Source of the DNA: Combretum micranthum
Lineage: Eukaryota > Streptophyta > Magnoliopsida > Myrtales > Combretaceae
DNA length: 64,000 nucleotides
Assembly: GCA_024138025.1 (NCBI GenBank)
Contig: JAMXBD010000364.1
Coordinates: forward strand, 1-64,000
Direction: 5' to 3'
Numbering within the stretch: the first letter of the stretch is position 1; each line of letters begins with the position of its first letter. Positions 1 through 10,475 of the stretch are shown piece after piece. A program made the translations under genes and the position numbers. The notes beneath the pieces were generated by a model, which did no database searches, was not told the origin of the DNA, and was given only the letters and a program-made list of their open reading frames with translations.

Positions 1-507
1 CAAATTCAGATCTTAATTTCTTGAGAAATTGATCCCTTTTTGCAATTTCATGAATAGATTGGATAGCATCAAAACCTTCAGGAGGTAAGGTAGCATAGAT
101 TATATCAATATATTCAGCCTAAAGATTCATAAAACTAGAATAAAAATCATAAATAGAGAGATTATCCTGATGGATCATGGATAATTCGTGTTCAAGATGG
201 AATCTATGAGTCGTGTTTTGCTGGCTGTAGATTTTCTTTAGGTAATTCCACATCATAGCTGTAGTCTTAGAGGATCGGAGATTTAAAACAATGTTAGGAT
301 CTACAGATCCTAGAATCCATTCATGATTTGTGCATCCTTGACCTCCCACTTGGCATATTCATCTGTACTTTGCTCAAGAGTAGGTTTGCTATCGTCAACA
401 TGACCCTATGGATCTCTTCCTTTGACATATATCTTGAATTGGAATGCCCAGGATAAGTAATTTTTGTCATTAAAACAAATCAAGAAAGACTCCTTGTCTA
501 AAGACAT
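1..507 (-). pseudogene. Copia retrotransposon gag (UBN2-type), broken and cut by the window edge
   Basis: Reading leftwards from an ATG at 505-507, the protein matches the plant Copia gag (UBN2/retrotran_gag) family. It has an N-terminal NYLSWAFQF-type segment, then KWEVKDAQIM, WILGSVDPNIVLNL, a MWNYLKKIY block and YATLPPEGFDAI near the left edge. In the family this protein packages element RNA into virus-like particles in the cytoplasm. The copy is dead: there is a TAG where the family has Trp after KGRDP, a one-base frameshift near 350 just before WILGS, and a second TAG at about 118 where MNLWAEY is expected. Pol would lie left of the window. A primer site and LTR follow on the right, fixing the orientation. 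The family assignment is firm; the lineage within Copia was not resolved. Confidence 0.88.
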
Positions 508-587
508 GAGGCCGCTAGAGAACTAGGAACTAGGAACAGGAAACTAGGAAATTTTTTTTTGTAAAACTATGACTATGTAGAGAGCAA

Positions 588-601
588 GGGCTCTAATACC
601 A
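588..601 (-). other. Primer-binding site of the minus-strand Copia element
   Basis: The minus strand reads TGGTATTAGAGCCC immediately after the LTR end TTTGACA. This is one base from the classical plant Copia primer site complementary to the 3' end of initiator-Met tRNA. Its position between LTR and gag is the expected one. Confidence 0.8.
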
Positions 602-1010
602 TGTCAAATACAGAGAATTTTGAGCAATTGAAATCATGTCTATTAGAGAAACATTTTTCTGTGTATATATAGTAGAAATCCTACATAAATAAGGAATATA
701 CAAAATATAAGATTAGTTAATCCCTTTAATTAGGTTGTCAGCTCCTTTAATTTAGGTTTTACTATATAATAAATTACATTAATTTACACGACCATGTAAT
801 AAATTACATTAACTCAATTAGCAGATTGACAACTAAATCTTCTGACATCGTGTACTTCTCTATATATGGAGAATTGTATTTCCTAGAAATATACGACTAG
901 TACATGAGCTCGTGTATCTCTTTGTAATAGAAGCCTTGTTCTCCGTAGAAGTACATGACTCGATACATGATTGTGTACTTTACCCATGTACAAGTACACG
1001 ACCCCTAACA
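602..1010 (-). mobile_element. LTR (5' LTR) of the minus-strand Copia element
   Basis: The LTR end next to the primer site is certain: on the plus strand it begins TGTCAAATAC at 602. The far border is provisional. On the minus strand, TGTTAGGGGTCGTG starting at 1010 is a plausible TG start, but a similar TGTTTGGGGTC begins near 1040, because a short unit containing gtacaagtacatgacc is tandemly repeated here. A TATA-like tract (tgtatatatag) lies at about 661-671. The partner LTR is outside the window, so the target duplication cannot be tested. The 206-nt open frame at 980-1186 simply reads through this repeat and is not a gene. Confidence 0.6.
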
Positions 1011-1271
1011 CAGCCATGTACAAGTACATGACCCCAAACACGGTCGTGTACTTTTCTTATGTTCTTTGTGTTTTCACAAAGTTTCTTGTTTCTAAAAGCA
1101 AGAAAACTTGATAGAATTATTTCTTTAGGATTGCAATGCACACTAAGCTTTTGAATACAACTATAGTAGTGGTCTTTAGTACTCAAATCAAATCCAATAT
1201 CTAGGTACGTATATTACCTTGTTTGATGCTTATGTTTGCTAGGATAGTCTAAGAATATGACTACTTGTATA

Positions 1272-1843
1272 TAGGGTTGCAAATGAGTCTAACTGCAGAT
1301 GAGCTACTCGAGCTTGATTGGTAAATGAGTTGATCCCAAGCTTAAAGTGAAACTCGTTTATCTAAAAGAGCCAAGCTTGAGTTTTGAATTAGATGGGCGA
1401 GCTGACTTGTGAACAAGCTTGTTTAAGCTCTTAAATAGACTCGCGAGTAGGCTCGTTAATAAACTTGTTAGCATATTTGTATGTTTTTTATGTGTAATAT
1501 ATTATATATAACTACATAATTAAAAAAAACTAAATTCTATTTAATGTTTATGTAAATATTTATAATAATACTTGTTTATTATATTTTAGGTTAGAAAAAC
1601 ATGGAAAATGAGCTATTTAAAAAAAATTAAACTTGATCATAATTTCTAGGCTGGTAGGCTAGATAGAAAGCTTGGTAAGCTTGAGCTCATTTCATGAATG
1701 AGTTAAGCTCGAGCTTAAACTAAAGCTCGTTTAGTTAAACAAATTGAGCTTGAGCCTAGAATTCATGCTCGATAAAAAGCTTGACCCAAGCTCATGTTTG
1801 AGTCTTTAAATGCTGGGCTCGGCTGGGCTCATTTGCAACCCTA
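1272..1843. mobile_element. hAT-like non-autonomous element (MITE type)
   Basis: A 16-bp perfect terminal inverted repeat, TAGGGTTGCAAATGAG at 1272-1287 and its complement at 1828-1843, encloses 572 bp with no coding capacity. The interior is rich in short agctcgagcttga-type motifs near both ends. The flanks cttgtata (1264-1271) and gttgttta (1844-1851) agree at 6 of 8 positions, compatible with an aged 8-bp hAT target duplication. The superfamily call is inferred from TIR sequence and TSD length. A more decayed relative lies at about 10115-10475. Confidence 0.72.
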
Positions 1844-2031
1844 GTTGTTTATTCAACCTTAAACTTGCTTGTTGTGTGTGTTGGCCATGGTTGGTTGAAT
1901 GAGAGTATTGATAATGTGAACATGACACCTCGATGATTCTTGTGTAACATTGTCACCTATGGAGTCACACTTAGAAAGGATTACAAGTAAATTTATGGAT
2001 TCTTAGACTCATAGACTCTTGGACTCTTAGA

Positions 2032-2641
2032 TGTTAGGGAGTAACTAATATCATATCTATGTATCATATATAAAGAGTGTGGCTGTCAGGATAATAAGTT
2101 ATCTTTATGTTGATTGTTAGACTTAAAGCAAATGTAACAATTGGTTGGTTGTTACATCAATAAACTATGCTTGTATGTGATTAATCCATGTGTTTCTCAT
2201 TCGTTGGTATTTGTGGTAGCACTGTACTTAATGCAGATGATGAATAGTGATGTATGCTGCTAGCTTTGAACAGTAAGCTGTCGACCTTCAAGATTTACCG
2301 CTGGCCTTTATTGCTAACGGTTTCAACTTTTAAGTTTTGAAACTGCCAGCATTAATTATAGACTATTAACTTTTATTACCAGTCAACTTATATTATACGA
2401 TTTAATTATATTTATTATTGTATTTATTATTTGTCTTTTTAGATTTTATCTTTTAGAATTTCTCATGTAATAGTATAAATAGACCTTTAAGGTTGTCTTT
2501 ATATACATAACTCATATTTTGATACACTTTTGAAATCTAATTGAGAGAATTCTCTTGGAGGTTTCTTATTTTAATCGTTTGTGTGTGTGTTAGAAATCAT
2601 AAGGTAAGCTGATTTCTGTTTTACGCTTTCGCGTTGCGTCA
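2032..2641 (+). mobile_element. Copia-type LTR remnant, plus strand
   Basis: The stretch runs from TGTTAGGGAG to GCGTTGCGTCA and carries LTR-like parts in order: a TATA-like box (agtataaataga, about 2471), a poly-T-rich R/U5-like zone, and a terminal ttacgctttcgcgttgcgtca. It is followed by a degraded primer site (tggtataaaagc, 2645-2656) and a short gag start. The 5' border is chosen on the TG dinucleotide only and could be wrong by many bases. No second LTR was found, so the element is truncated. Confidence 0.55.
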
Positions 2642-2675
2642 GATTGGTATAAAAGCAAGATGAGTTTCTATGAAG

Positions 2676-2789
2676 ATGGCAACTAATGACAGTGTTGACG
2701 GCTTTTACGTTCTTGACGATAATCAGGATGCGAGAGCCCAAGGAACTAAACAGATGGTTCTTAGGGCGGTATTGGATAGCATAGGTTAG
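2676..2789 (+). pseudogene. Start of a Copia-type gag, truncated after 37 codons
   Basis: An ATG at 2676, 20 bases after the degraded primer site, opens a 37-codon frame. It begins MATNDSVDGF, contains DDNQDARAQGTKQMV and ends VLDSIG before TAG at 2787-2789. Its position directly behind LTR and primer site is that of a Copia gag, and the composition fits a gag N-terminus. The sequence then changes character with no recognisable continuation, so the rest was lost by deletion or by another insertion. The identification is positional, not by a named domain. Confidence 0.5.
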
Positions 2790-4875
2790 GGTGTATTGAA
2801 TAACGCTTTGATGATCTGATTCATTGATTCAATACCAACAAGAATAGAAATGGTTATGCGAGACGACAAAGGGTAGAGTATGTGTGAGGCGATTCTGGTG
2901 TATTGAGTTGTGAGTGGGATTGTCATTGAGTTTTGCTATAGATTTAAAGGGAATAGATCATCACTTATGGTTGAAATGGAAATGAGTTCACCGAGAGTCC
3001 TGAGTTGACTAGGTTATATTTATCAATTGAGTGAAATGAGGCATAGTGGAGAAGGAGGGTGAAATTGGTTTTTTTTTTTTTTTTTTTTCTAACTTCACGC
3101 ACACCACACGTCCTTGACATATGACTGATTCAACAATAGATTGAATAGAACAAAACGGACGTAATTACATATAAGTTAATTTTCAAATAATAATAATAAT
3201 AATAATAGTAATAATAGTCATTTCTTTATAAAAGCAGAGAAAAACACTTTCCACTTCTTTGTAATTAATCCTATGTTTATATATATAATGTATTGTACTT
3301 GCGTAAGTATGTGTTGAGTATATTAAAAAACTTTTTATTTATTGAAAAAAAGTAAATAGGGGTATAATGGTAATTGTAATTATTCCCAATTTGATACTAT
3401 AGGTGACAAATTGAAGTAAACGTTAGAATATGTATTTTTAGTAATAAAATATTGAATGAAGTAAAATGCTGCAATATATTATTTCTAATCTATTACTGGT
3501 AATATTATTCTTAATGTATAACTTTTTTAATTCCCCTCTATTCTTTGTATAGGTTGTCCATGTATTTGTCAAGGTATATTAGTTTTCCATAGTTCAAAAT
3601 GAGGTGATGAACAAGAGGGATGTTTTAGATGTCAACTAGCATTTTGAAGGAGAGTAGTGACTAATGAGTTTGCACAAATATTTTGATTATTGGTTGTGCA
3701 ACTGAAGTTTACTGGGATTAGGTAGCTGGGCATAATTAGTTAGATTCCATTGATTTATTAGGCTATTATTAGCTAGATTGTTCAAGTCTTGCATATAACT
3801 CTTTCAAAATGTAGAAACTTGTAAAAATTAAACTAAACCAGTACTCTTTCTCTCTGCTTTCATCTTCTCGACTTATCCCGTTAGCCATCAACCTATCAGT
3901 AGTTAACTACGCAAGATTAGTTTTTGCACTATCTGAGTTATGTCTGATGCAGATTCCAATTCTGTATACATTGTATAATCACCTTGTTAGTCGTTTTTCA
4001 CATATCAAACAAGATCACAAAAAATAGGGAAAAAGTTCCACAAAGTATAATTAAAAAAGTGAATCCATAAATTAAAATGATGATTCTCAGGCTGATACCT
4101 CATATCTTTAAAAATCCCCGAAAATAAAGCTTTAGGATCATTAACTTAGTTGCCTTTTCTTAAGCAGTGAGGACTGGGAGTTACAGGCACATCTGCATCA
4201 AGAACTAGATAAAACTCTATCATCATCGTTTGAGGGAACCCCATTATCCCAAAAATTATTCTAAAGCACAAAATATAACTTTTATGGTTCAAGGGCATAA
4301 CTATGTTGAACTACTAAAAGTACGTCGTCTGCAGTACCAACATCTTCCTCTATTTATATGCTCTATTTCTGTTGAAATCAGAAATCCAATAAGTCTCATT
4401 TAACCACAAGCTTTAGTTGAATAGTTACATCCTCTAGAGAATTCAGCACTGAGCCTCACGAGGGAGATGAAAATATGTTACAGTTTTCAAAAGTTTAGTA
4501 GTATACGCAGTTCAGTACTCTTGACTTCCAATGGTTTAAACAGTCTGGATATACAATTATATGATGTAAATCCTTATGCAGGGAGTGCTCAAGGCTTGAA
4601 ACTTCCAAATTAATCGTTCTCAAGAAAGATGTATTATTTAAATATTTTTCCTTTTGGAAATGGGTGAGGGCAGTAGTAAAGATGTCGCTCAGTATGGATC
4701 ATGCGCTATACAATCATAACCTTATAATCTATCGCATACAAATATAGAAAAGCTTCATATCACTTTCTTCTAAACATCAAACCGTGATGTGGATTTTGGT
4801 GATCAAATTATGTACCATTGGTTACCTGCGGTTGCACATGGCTGAGAAAAAGCAACCAAACCCCTTTCCATGAAA
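2790..4875. other. Intergenic stretch and 3' flank of the DUF3527 gene
   Basis: No coding region is supported. It holds a T22-like homopolymer (about 3068-3089), an (AAT)n tract at about 3188-3210, and a possible solo-LTR-like segment at about 3680-3960 (repeated tagttag motifs, then a CT-rich zone), for which I could not define ends. The part from about 4650 to 4875 is probably the 3' UTR of the minus-strand gene. Its poly(A) site could not be fixed. Confidence 0.5.
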
Positions 4876-7777
4876 TTATACTCTCCCAACAGGAGAAAGG
4901 GGAGGATATGGGGCAAATTTTGCAGGTCCTTCCACATGGAGTTTTCTAAATGCCTTCATTGCTTCATTTCTCTTGAAATTGGGTTCCTGATAAGCTCTCA
5001 TTTCAGAGAAGTAGTGAGATGCATCATCTGGTTTTCTACTGCTAACAATGGCTACAGAAATAGCAAATGCCTGCAATAATGAAATAGATGAACTAAAGTC
5101 AACTGAATGGATCCCCTCCCTAAATGGTGCCAAGCTGAAGATTGGTTCTTTATGTGGAGCTTCTCCCTGTATATAAGTGTAAGAAGTTAAAAAGAATCCA
5201 CGCCGTATATATGCGAAGCTTTGTCAAAGGACATTGAAATTACCTTCACAAAAAGATCTAGATGACTGCAAAGTGAAGATGAAGTTTTCATCAATTTATG
5301 GCAGTGGTTTTGATTGCAAAGGACATGCAATCGGCAGCCAATGTCCCATCCTCCACAGTCACAGGATCCATTGGATTTCCATCTATCAATCAGTGGTGTT
5401 GGCTGCCCTTTGTTAGGCAAACCATGTACCCCTCCTGGAAGTATCACTGTGCAGTTATTTTCTCTTGGGACTGTTCCGAGGCTTTGAGAAACCAAGTCAC
5501 TGTCATAACTGGCCTGTCGTCCAATGTGCCAAGTATTGTCCCCAGACTCCTCGAAAACAATAGCTGCTAACTCTCTATTTGGCACAGGATGAGGTGCCTC
5601 CCCATCTTCCTGCTTTGCCTCAAAGCTGGTCAAAATATACTCTCCCACAATAACCTGTCCTTGTGAGCTTTTCCTGGTCATATCAGAAGACTGAGGGTGA
5701 ATTTCCCTCATCTGACCAACAATGCTATATGTGAAAGGTCCACCTTTAACTTTATTACCATAACTTATCCAGCTGCCACTCTTCTTCTTGCTTTCATCAA
5801 CTGAGTAAAAGATGTAATCCCTGCAAGGATCATCCTTTCTAGGTGATGCTATGTTTTTTTCCGTAGCTACAAGAAGGTTGTTGTTCTTGTCAACTACAAA
5901 TCTGAAGAAAGGGGCTCCGTTTTTAATTGAAAACTGCAAAAGCGCTTGAACTGTTGACTGCTCACACCTCTCTGCTAGAGGTGGTTCATTGCAGGCCAGT
6001 GACTTGGAAATATGGGAGTTTAGTTGTTGAACATTTTCAGCAGATTGTCGAGAATTAGTTGACCTGGACTTCATCAGTGGGTCTAACAACCTTCTTAATG
6101 GACTAGATCTGCCCTTTGTGGGAACTTGCAGTTTTTCTTGACCTGGAATACCAAGATAGCAAGAGTTTTCTGTTCCCACTGGACCAGACTTGGCACTGAC
6201 ATATGTTGAACTCAACTGTGGAAGAGATGTTCTCTCTTTAAAACTGAAACTCCTTCTCACCTGACCTAAGCTGAAGCTAAACCGGCGATTTACTTGTGGT
6301 TCAATGCCTTTCCCCTCCTCTGCTTCAGAGAATTCTTCGCCCAGGATTTTCAAGTTTTGTTCAAGATCGGAACCAAAAGATTCATGCTTTGATTTGTGCA
6401 TTACAGAACATTTACCTTCAGAAGAAGTTTCACCAAACTTCTGTGAACATGGAGAAGTTGTATCAGATGACAGCTCTACATCTTGATGAATAATATCTTT
6501 ATGAGCCTCAACTTTGGATGACAATGGACATGAATGTGGTACTCCAGACTGAAGTTCTTCAGAAGAAAACGAACAGGAAAAACTGTTCTGGTTGGTGTCT
6601 TCCAAGTTATCAGTAGAGATAGTTTTGGTATCAACCTTATGGACTTGAGCACTGCTTTTGGCAACCTTTCTGGGTAAAAGAAGAACTATATTGTTTGGCT
6701 GCCCAGAAGGAAGCTGACATGCAAGGTTGATATTCAACCCTCGCGTCTTCTCTATTTTGGTATTTATATTATTATTTAGAGAACTTTTTGGAACCTTGAA
6801 TTTATTTAATTCTGAAGTAGATGAAGCTCCAACCTTTGAGGTAATTCTTCGCTCTCTACCATTTATCCGAATAATATCTGTAAAAGGCAGTTCTCCTATC
6901 TTTCTTGATGTTTTAGACTCAAAACTGCAAGCATCTTCTCCTGGACTAAGAGAACGATTAAATTTACTTGATTTTGATTGCCCATTGCCCAGTTCTGGTC
7001 CAAAGTTTTTGTGCAGAACCTTTTTTCTTCTCTTGTCTTGGATAATATTAGCATCACCTTGGCTGGGAAATTTCAAGGTCAAAGGTACGTCTTCATTCCC
7101 TTTCAAGTTGTGCTTGGAGAGAGTCACAATACTTTTCATCTTGGCGGCTGGTGACAGACACCTATTAAGATCACTCTTCTCACTAGAAGAGGGGTGAGAA
7201 CCGGGAGAAACCTTGGTCTCTCTATTATAAGATGGACTTTCCATGTGTATACTTGACCAACGTGCAGAACCATGACCAAACTTCGGTGGGATTTCACTTC
7301 TGGTTGATGATGAATCAACTCTCGCTCCATGTTCACCAACCTTTTGAATGGGCCTCCATTTCTCTAGACGAGTCCATTCAAGGACCCCAAAACTCAGAGC
7401 CTTACCCTGAACATTTTCCCTTTTCCCCATATTCTGGAGGTAACCTGGCAAATGTGACATGTATTTGACAAGCTCTTCACTCTTCATGGTTGCTATGCTA
7501 GCATGCTGCTTTGGACGATTTCCAGCATTTTTTTGGTGAATTGCCTGGACATCAAACTCTTTTTTTGCACGTTCTTGGAGAAATGGAAGATCTGCAGAAT
7601 TCTCCGCTTTTAACTTCTCTGGATATTTGATACTTTCAGAACCTCGAGGTGATAGCACCCTTCCTTCCCTTTCATTGGGTTCTTCTGCAGATGTGGGCTC
7701 ATTTTAGGAGCTGCACCCAACTCCTTATCCAAGACAACCACAGGGATTTTATAGCTAAAATGAACTTTTGATGTCAT
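4876..7777 (-). CDS. DUF3527 family protein, with apparent frameshift near the N-terminus
   Basis: Plant-specific protein of unknown biochemical role; DUF3527 proteins are large, mostly disordered, and conserved at both ends. Exon 2 runs from ATG 7775-7777 to 5244; exon 3 is 5166-4876 (96 codons plus TAA). Conserved parts in order are SKVHFSYKIPVVVLDKELGA at the start, SIKYPEKLKAENSADLPFLQ, KSEELVKYMSHLPGYLQ and FGVLEWTRLEKW. A Ser-rich disordered middle follows, then the C-terminal domain containing GSCDCGGWDIGC, SSISLLQAFAISVAIVSSRK and the family ending YPPLSPVGRV. The N-terminal block and the main 800-codon frame are in different frames. The switch must lie between about 7706 and 7655, and exon 2 is 2534 nt, not consistent with a single frame. 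The main frame has no ATG before 7485-7487. This is a real frameshift, an allele, or a sequencing error. Family assignment is secure by recall of conserved blocks; function is unknown. Confidence 0.88.
5167..5243 (-). other. Intron 2 of the DUF3527 gene (phase 0, 77 nt)
   Basis: On the minus strand the donor is GTGAAG|GTAATT and the acceptor is TATATACAG|GGAGAA. Splicing joins LDLFVK to GEAPHKEPIF in one frame. Without it, reading runs on only to a stop at 5187. The size and AT-richness are typical of plant introns. Confidence 0.9.
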
Positions 7778-7851
7778 AGCATTAATATTCTTGCAATTTG
7801 CCCACAAGCTTTAGCTTTCCGCATATTCTGAACCTGGATCATGAAATGATC

Positions 7852-8804
7852 CTGAAAATTGAAAGGAAGGTCTGGCATTAAAGGGATGTTTCCCTGAGAA
7901 TGCTTATAAGAGAGAGTTGCCACATTTCAAAGAGACTTTACTATCTGCTTCACTTAAAATATTGCTCTTTTTTTTTTTACTTTTTTCACTTTTCTTTTGG
8001 CCAAAAACAAGATTCACAATTCAACAACTTCAACAAACACACACACACACACACACACGTGTGCACGTGCACGTGTGCACATATGAATGTGACTCTCACA
8101 ATTACTGCAACACTAATCGAGAAATCCAATCCAAGCAAAAACTTCAAGCCAACAGAATATATTATCTGCAGCTATCCTGCTCCTTTAGTTAATTCTTTTT
8201 GAAAAAATCTTACTTGGTTGCTATGAACTCTATATTAATTGCAATATCAAACATATCTGAACAAAGAATAAGGATAGTGTGATGCCATTCCATCGTATAG
8301 CTTATATCAACATAAGTGTCAAAATTCCAAGATGTCTCTAATTGCTACATCCGGCATATACCATGATAAATGTTAGATTTCATGCTTAAGTGGCCATATC
8401 AGACATATTGACACATTTCTGCTACAATTTCTACTGAAAATCTTTTACTCACTCACATACTAACACATCCTAATAAGTACAGAAAGAGTATTTCCATCAC
8501 CAGCGACAAATATATCATATGACAAAATGCTCATAGATGGAAAGAAAAACAGCAATGACGATTCTATAATGTTTTTAACATTTCACATCGAGTTGACGAT
8601 TCAGAGAACTCACATGTAAATGCACAGACAAATCCAGCTAGCGTAAGGAAAATGCCCAGATCTAGAGATTACTGCAACTGAAAAAAGTCATGCAGCTGAA
8701 CAGAAACCATGATTTTAATAATGATTCCAAAACTGTAACATAATGCACCCAATGGAGTAAAAAATTCAATGAATGAAGAACTTAATTGCCATTACTTGAC
8801 TCAC
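7852..8804 (-). other. Inferred 5'-UTR intron of the DUF3527 gene
   Basis: The minus strand offers a strong donor GTG|GTGAGTC at 8804 and an acceptor CAATTTTCAG at 7852. They bracket 953 nt with no open frame and an AT-rich, T-rich 3' end. The exon it would join upstream (8805 to about 9000) is CT/GA-rich, like many plant leaders. The intron also contains a 49-bp alternating purine-pyrimidine tract. This is inferred from splice signals only; no transcript evidence is available here. Confidence 0.5.
8037..8085. repeat. Alternating purine-pyrimidine tract, (CA)n running into CACGTG/GTGCAC palindromes
   Basis: About 49 consecutive bases alternate purine and pyrimidine: an (AC)n run, then cgtgtgcacgtgcacgtgtg, then cacatatg. 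The second half is nearly self-complementary. Such DNA favours left-handed or cruciform forms. It lies in the inferred 5'-UTR intron. Confidence 0.9.
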
Positions 8805-9010
8805 CACAAATGAAGAACCAAAAGTGCTGAATTGATAATCCTCGTCCTCCTCTTGATTACCGACAAAGAAAGGAACTTTATTTCCTACTTATTCCCTCTG
8901 CTCTTAAAAAAAAAAAAATAAATAAAAAGCCATCAAATTAAATTCAATATAAAGATAGAGAGAGAGAGAAAAAGATCAAAGATAACCTGCATTTAGAGAG
9001 AGATAGACAT
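8805..9010 (-). promoter_or_regulatory. Probable 5' leader exon of the DUF3527 gene
   Basis: On the minus strand this is a pyrimidine-rich leader with tctctctctct runs (complement of the GA tract at 8955-8970 and of 8994-9003). It ends in a good splice donor at 8804/8805. Such CT-rich leaders are common in plant mRNAs. The transcription start is not determined. DNA to about 9420 is the likely promoter, more GC-rich than its surroundings, with no unambiguous TATA box. Confidence 0.4.
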
Positions 9011-9420
9011 AGACATAGATACATTTGTACGTTCTAATTATGTTTTCTCACACTCTCCTTCCTGTCCTGTGTACCTTTTGACTCGCAGCGGAATGTGTGA
9101 GTGTGAGTGAACCAAAAGGAATAAGAAAGAAAATATGGAGGGAGAGGGAAACAAAAAATAAATGGGGGTGGTGGGGGCGCAAGGAAACGGTGGATGATGC
9201 GTTTCGTTTTCAATCTGACGGTTATGGTAAGAACGGATTGGAGAGGGGGGGGACTAATGTCCTTTAGCGAATCCCGATGCCGAGGTGTGGGGTCATGATT
9301 GATGGGATTTTATAGCGTCACCACATACCGCGAGCCTGTGAATTGTGTGTGACTACTGAATAGTGATATGGGAGTGAGTGAGTGAGTCAGCGTGAACTGT
9401 TTTTGTGCTGGTCTTCCGAG

Positions 9421-9984
9421 TGGTTCATTTGATATTTGTCTTTTCTTTCTATTCTTTTTTTTTTTTTTTAATTTTCCATAATTGAGGAAGTCCTGCCCTA
9501 ATCATGTTCTTATTCCATAGTGTTTTTTCGCTAGGCCCGATTTCCAATTACCCTTCGTTTGTATTTTAGTTGATCTTTTTTCTCATTTTTTGAGCCTTTT
9601 CAACTTTTGTTAGCTGGTTTGTTGACTTATAAACATGTAGTAACTAGCGGAAGGTCCATACAATGTGTGAATGAAAGAAAAAGTATGTACACACACACAC
9701 AACTATATACAAATTAACATAAGAAGATTTAACAGCAAAAAATTATAAATATATAAGCTCCTTAGTTGATCCACCATTATTTCATTATTTAATTCATTAA
9801 ACATCTAATAACACTTTTCAAATCAATTACCATATATTTGCACTTAAAACAAATGCTTCTCGATCCTATTAGCAATTACATAGATTTCATAATACAAGAA
9901 AGATAAAATGTTGCATTTTGAGGTATTATGATGATTTTTAGAAAGAGCAATTATGATATTTAATCTTTTGACAAATATCAATTG
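9421..9984. other. Non-coding flank upstream of the DUF3527 gene
   Basis: AT-rich sequence with a T-rich tract at about 9456-9470 and a short (CA)n at about 9690-9701. No ORF, RNA gene or repeat terminus is supported. Confidence 0.5.
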
Positions 9985-10078
9985 ACTTGTAGTCTAGTGA
10001 TATCATTCATATCTTTCAAGCAAAGTATCAAATTCCAATCCTCCTCCCCATTATAGGGTAAAAGAAAAAAAAAAAAAA
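9985..10078 (+). mobile_element. SINE-like fragment with tRNA-type promoter boxes and A-rich tail
   Basis: The sequence ttgtagtctagtgatatc resembles a tRNA-derived A box (tagtctagtggt type). About 25 bases on, tcaaattccaatcctcctcc resembles a decayed B box plus the following pyrimidines. An A13 tail ends the unit at about 10078. This order (A box, B box, short body, A tail) is that of a plant SINE. It is short, and no target duplication was confirmed. Confidence 0.35.
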
Positions 10079-10114
10079 TCTTTTCACATATGGATAATTG
10101 AATGCAGCTTAATC

Positions 10115-10475
10115 TACATTCTTAAGGATATAAATGAGTCAAAATGCTTCTAAACTGCTTGATTTGAGATAAGCTTAAACTTAATTAGTAAATAAGTTAA
10201 ACTCGATCTTAAAATAAAGCTCATTTTTTAAACAAGCTAAGTTCAAACTTTGATTTAGGCTCGTTTAGGTTCGTATATAATTTAGTTAACATGATTGTTA
10301 GTACATTTATGATTTTTATATTTATGATATATTATATAAAATAATTTTTGTTTAGTGTATATATATATATATATTATTTTTAGGTTTAAAAAATGGAAAA
10401 CAAGCTATCTAGATGAGTCAAATTCAAGCTGAATTCCATATTTGATAAAAACTCCATTAAGCTCAATTAAAAGTT
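10115..10475. mobile_element. Decayed relative of the hAT-like element at 1272-1843
   Basis: The stretch shares ordered motifs with 1272-1843: aaatgagtc near the left end, then gcttgattt, taaataagttaaactcgat, aaagctcattt, aacaagctaag and ggctcgttt. The inner AT-rich section and aaaacatggaaaa-like segment also match (aaaaaatggaaaacaagctatc here). The terminal repeats are too degraded to recognise, so borders are approximate. Confidence 0.5.

Noticed and set aside
6727..7197. 156-codon plus-strand frame
   Set aside because: Antisense shadow of the DUF3527 coding exon.
7695..7750. A tiny intron to reconcile the DUF3527 reading frames
   Set aside because: The only GT/AG pair would be about 57 nt, below usual plant size, and would delete the conserved VVLDKELGA block.
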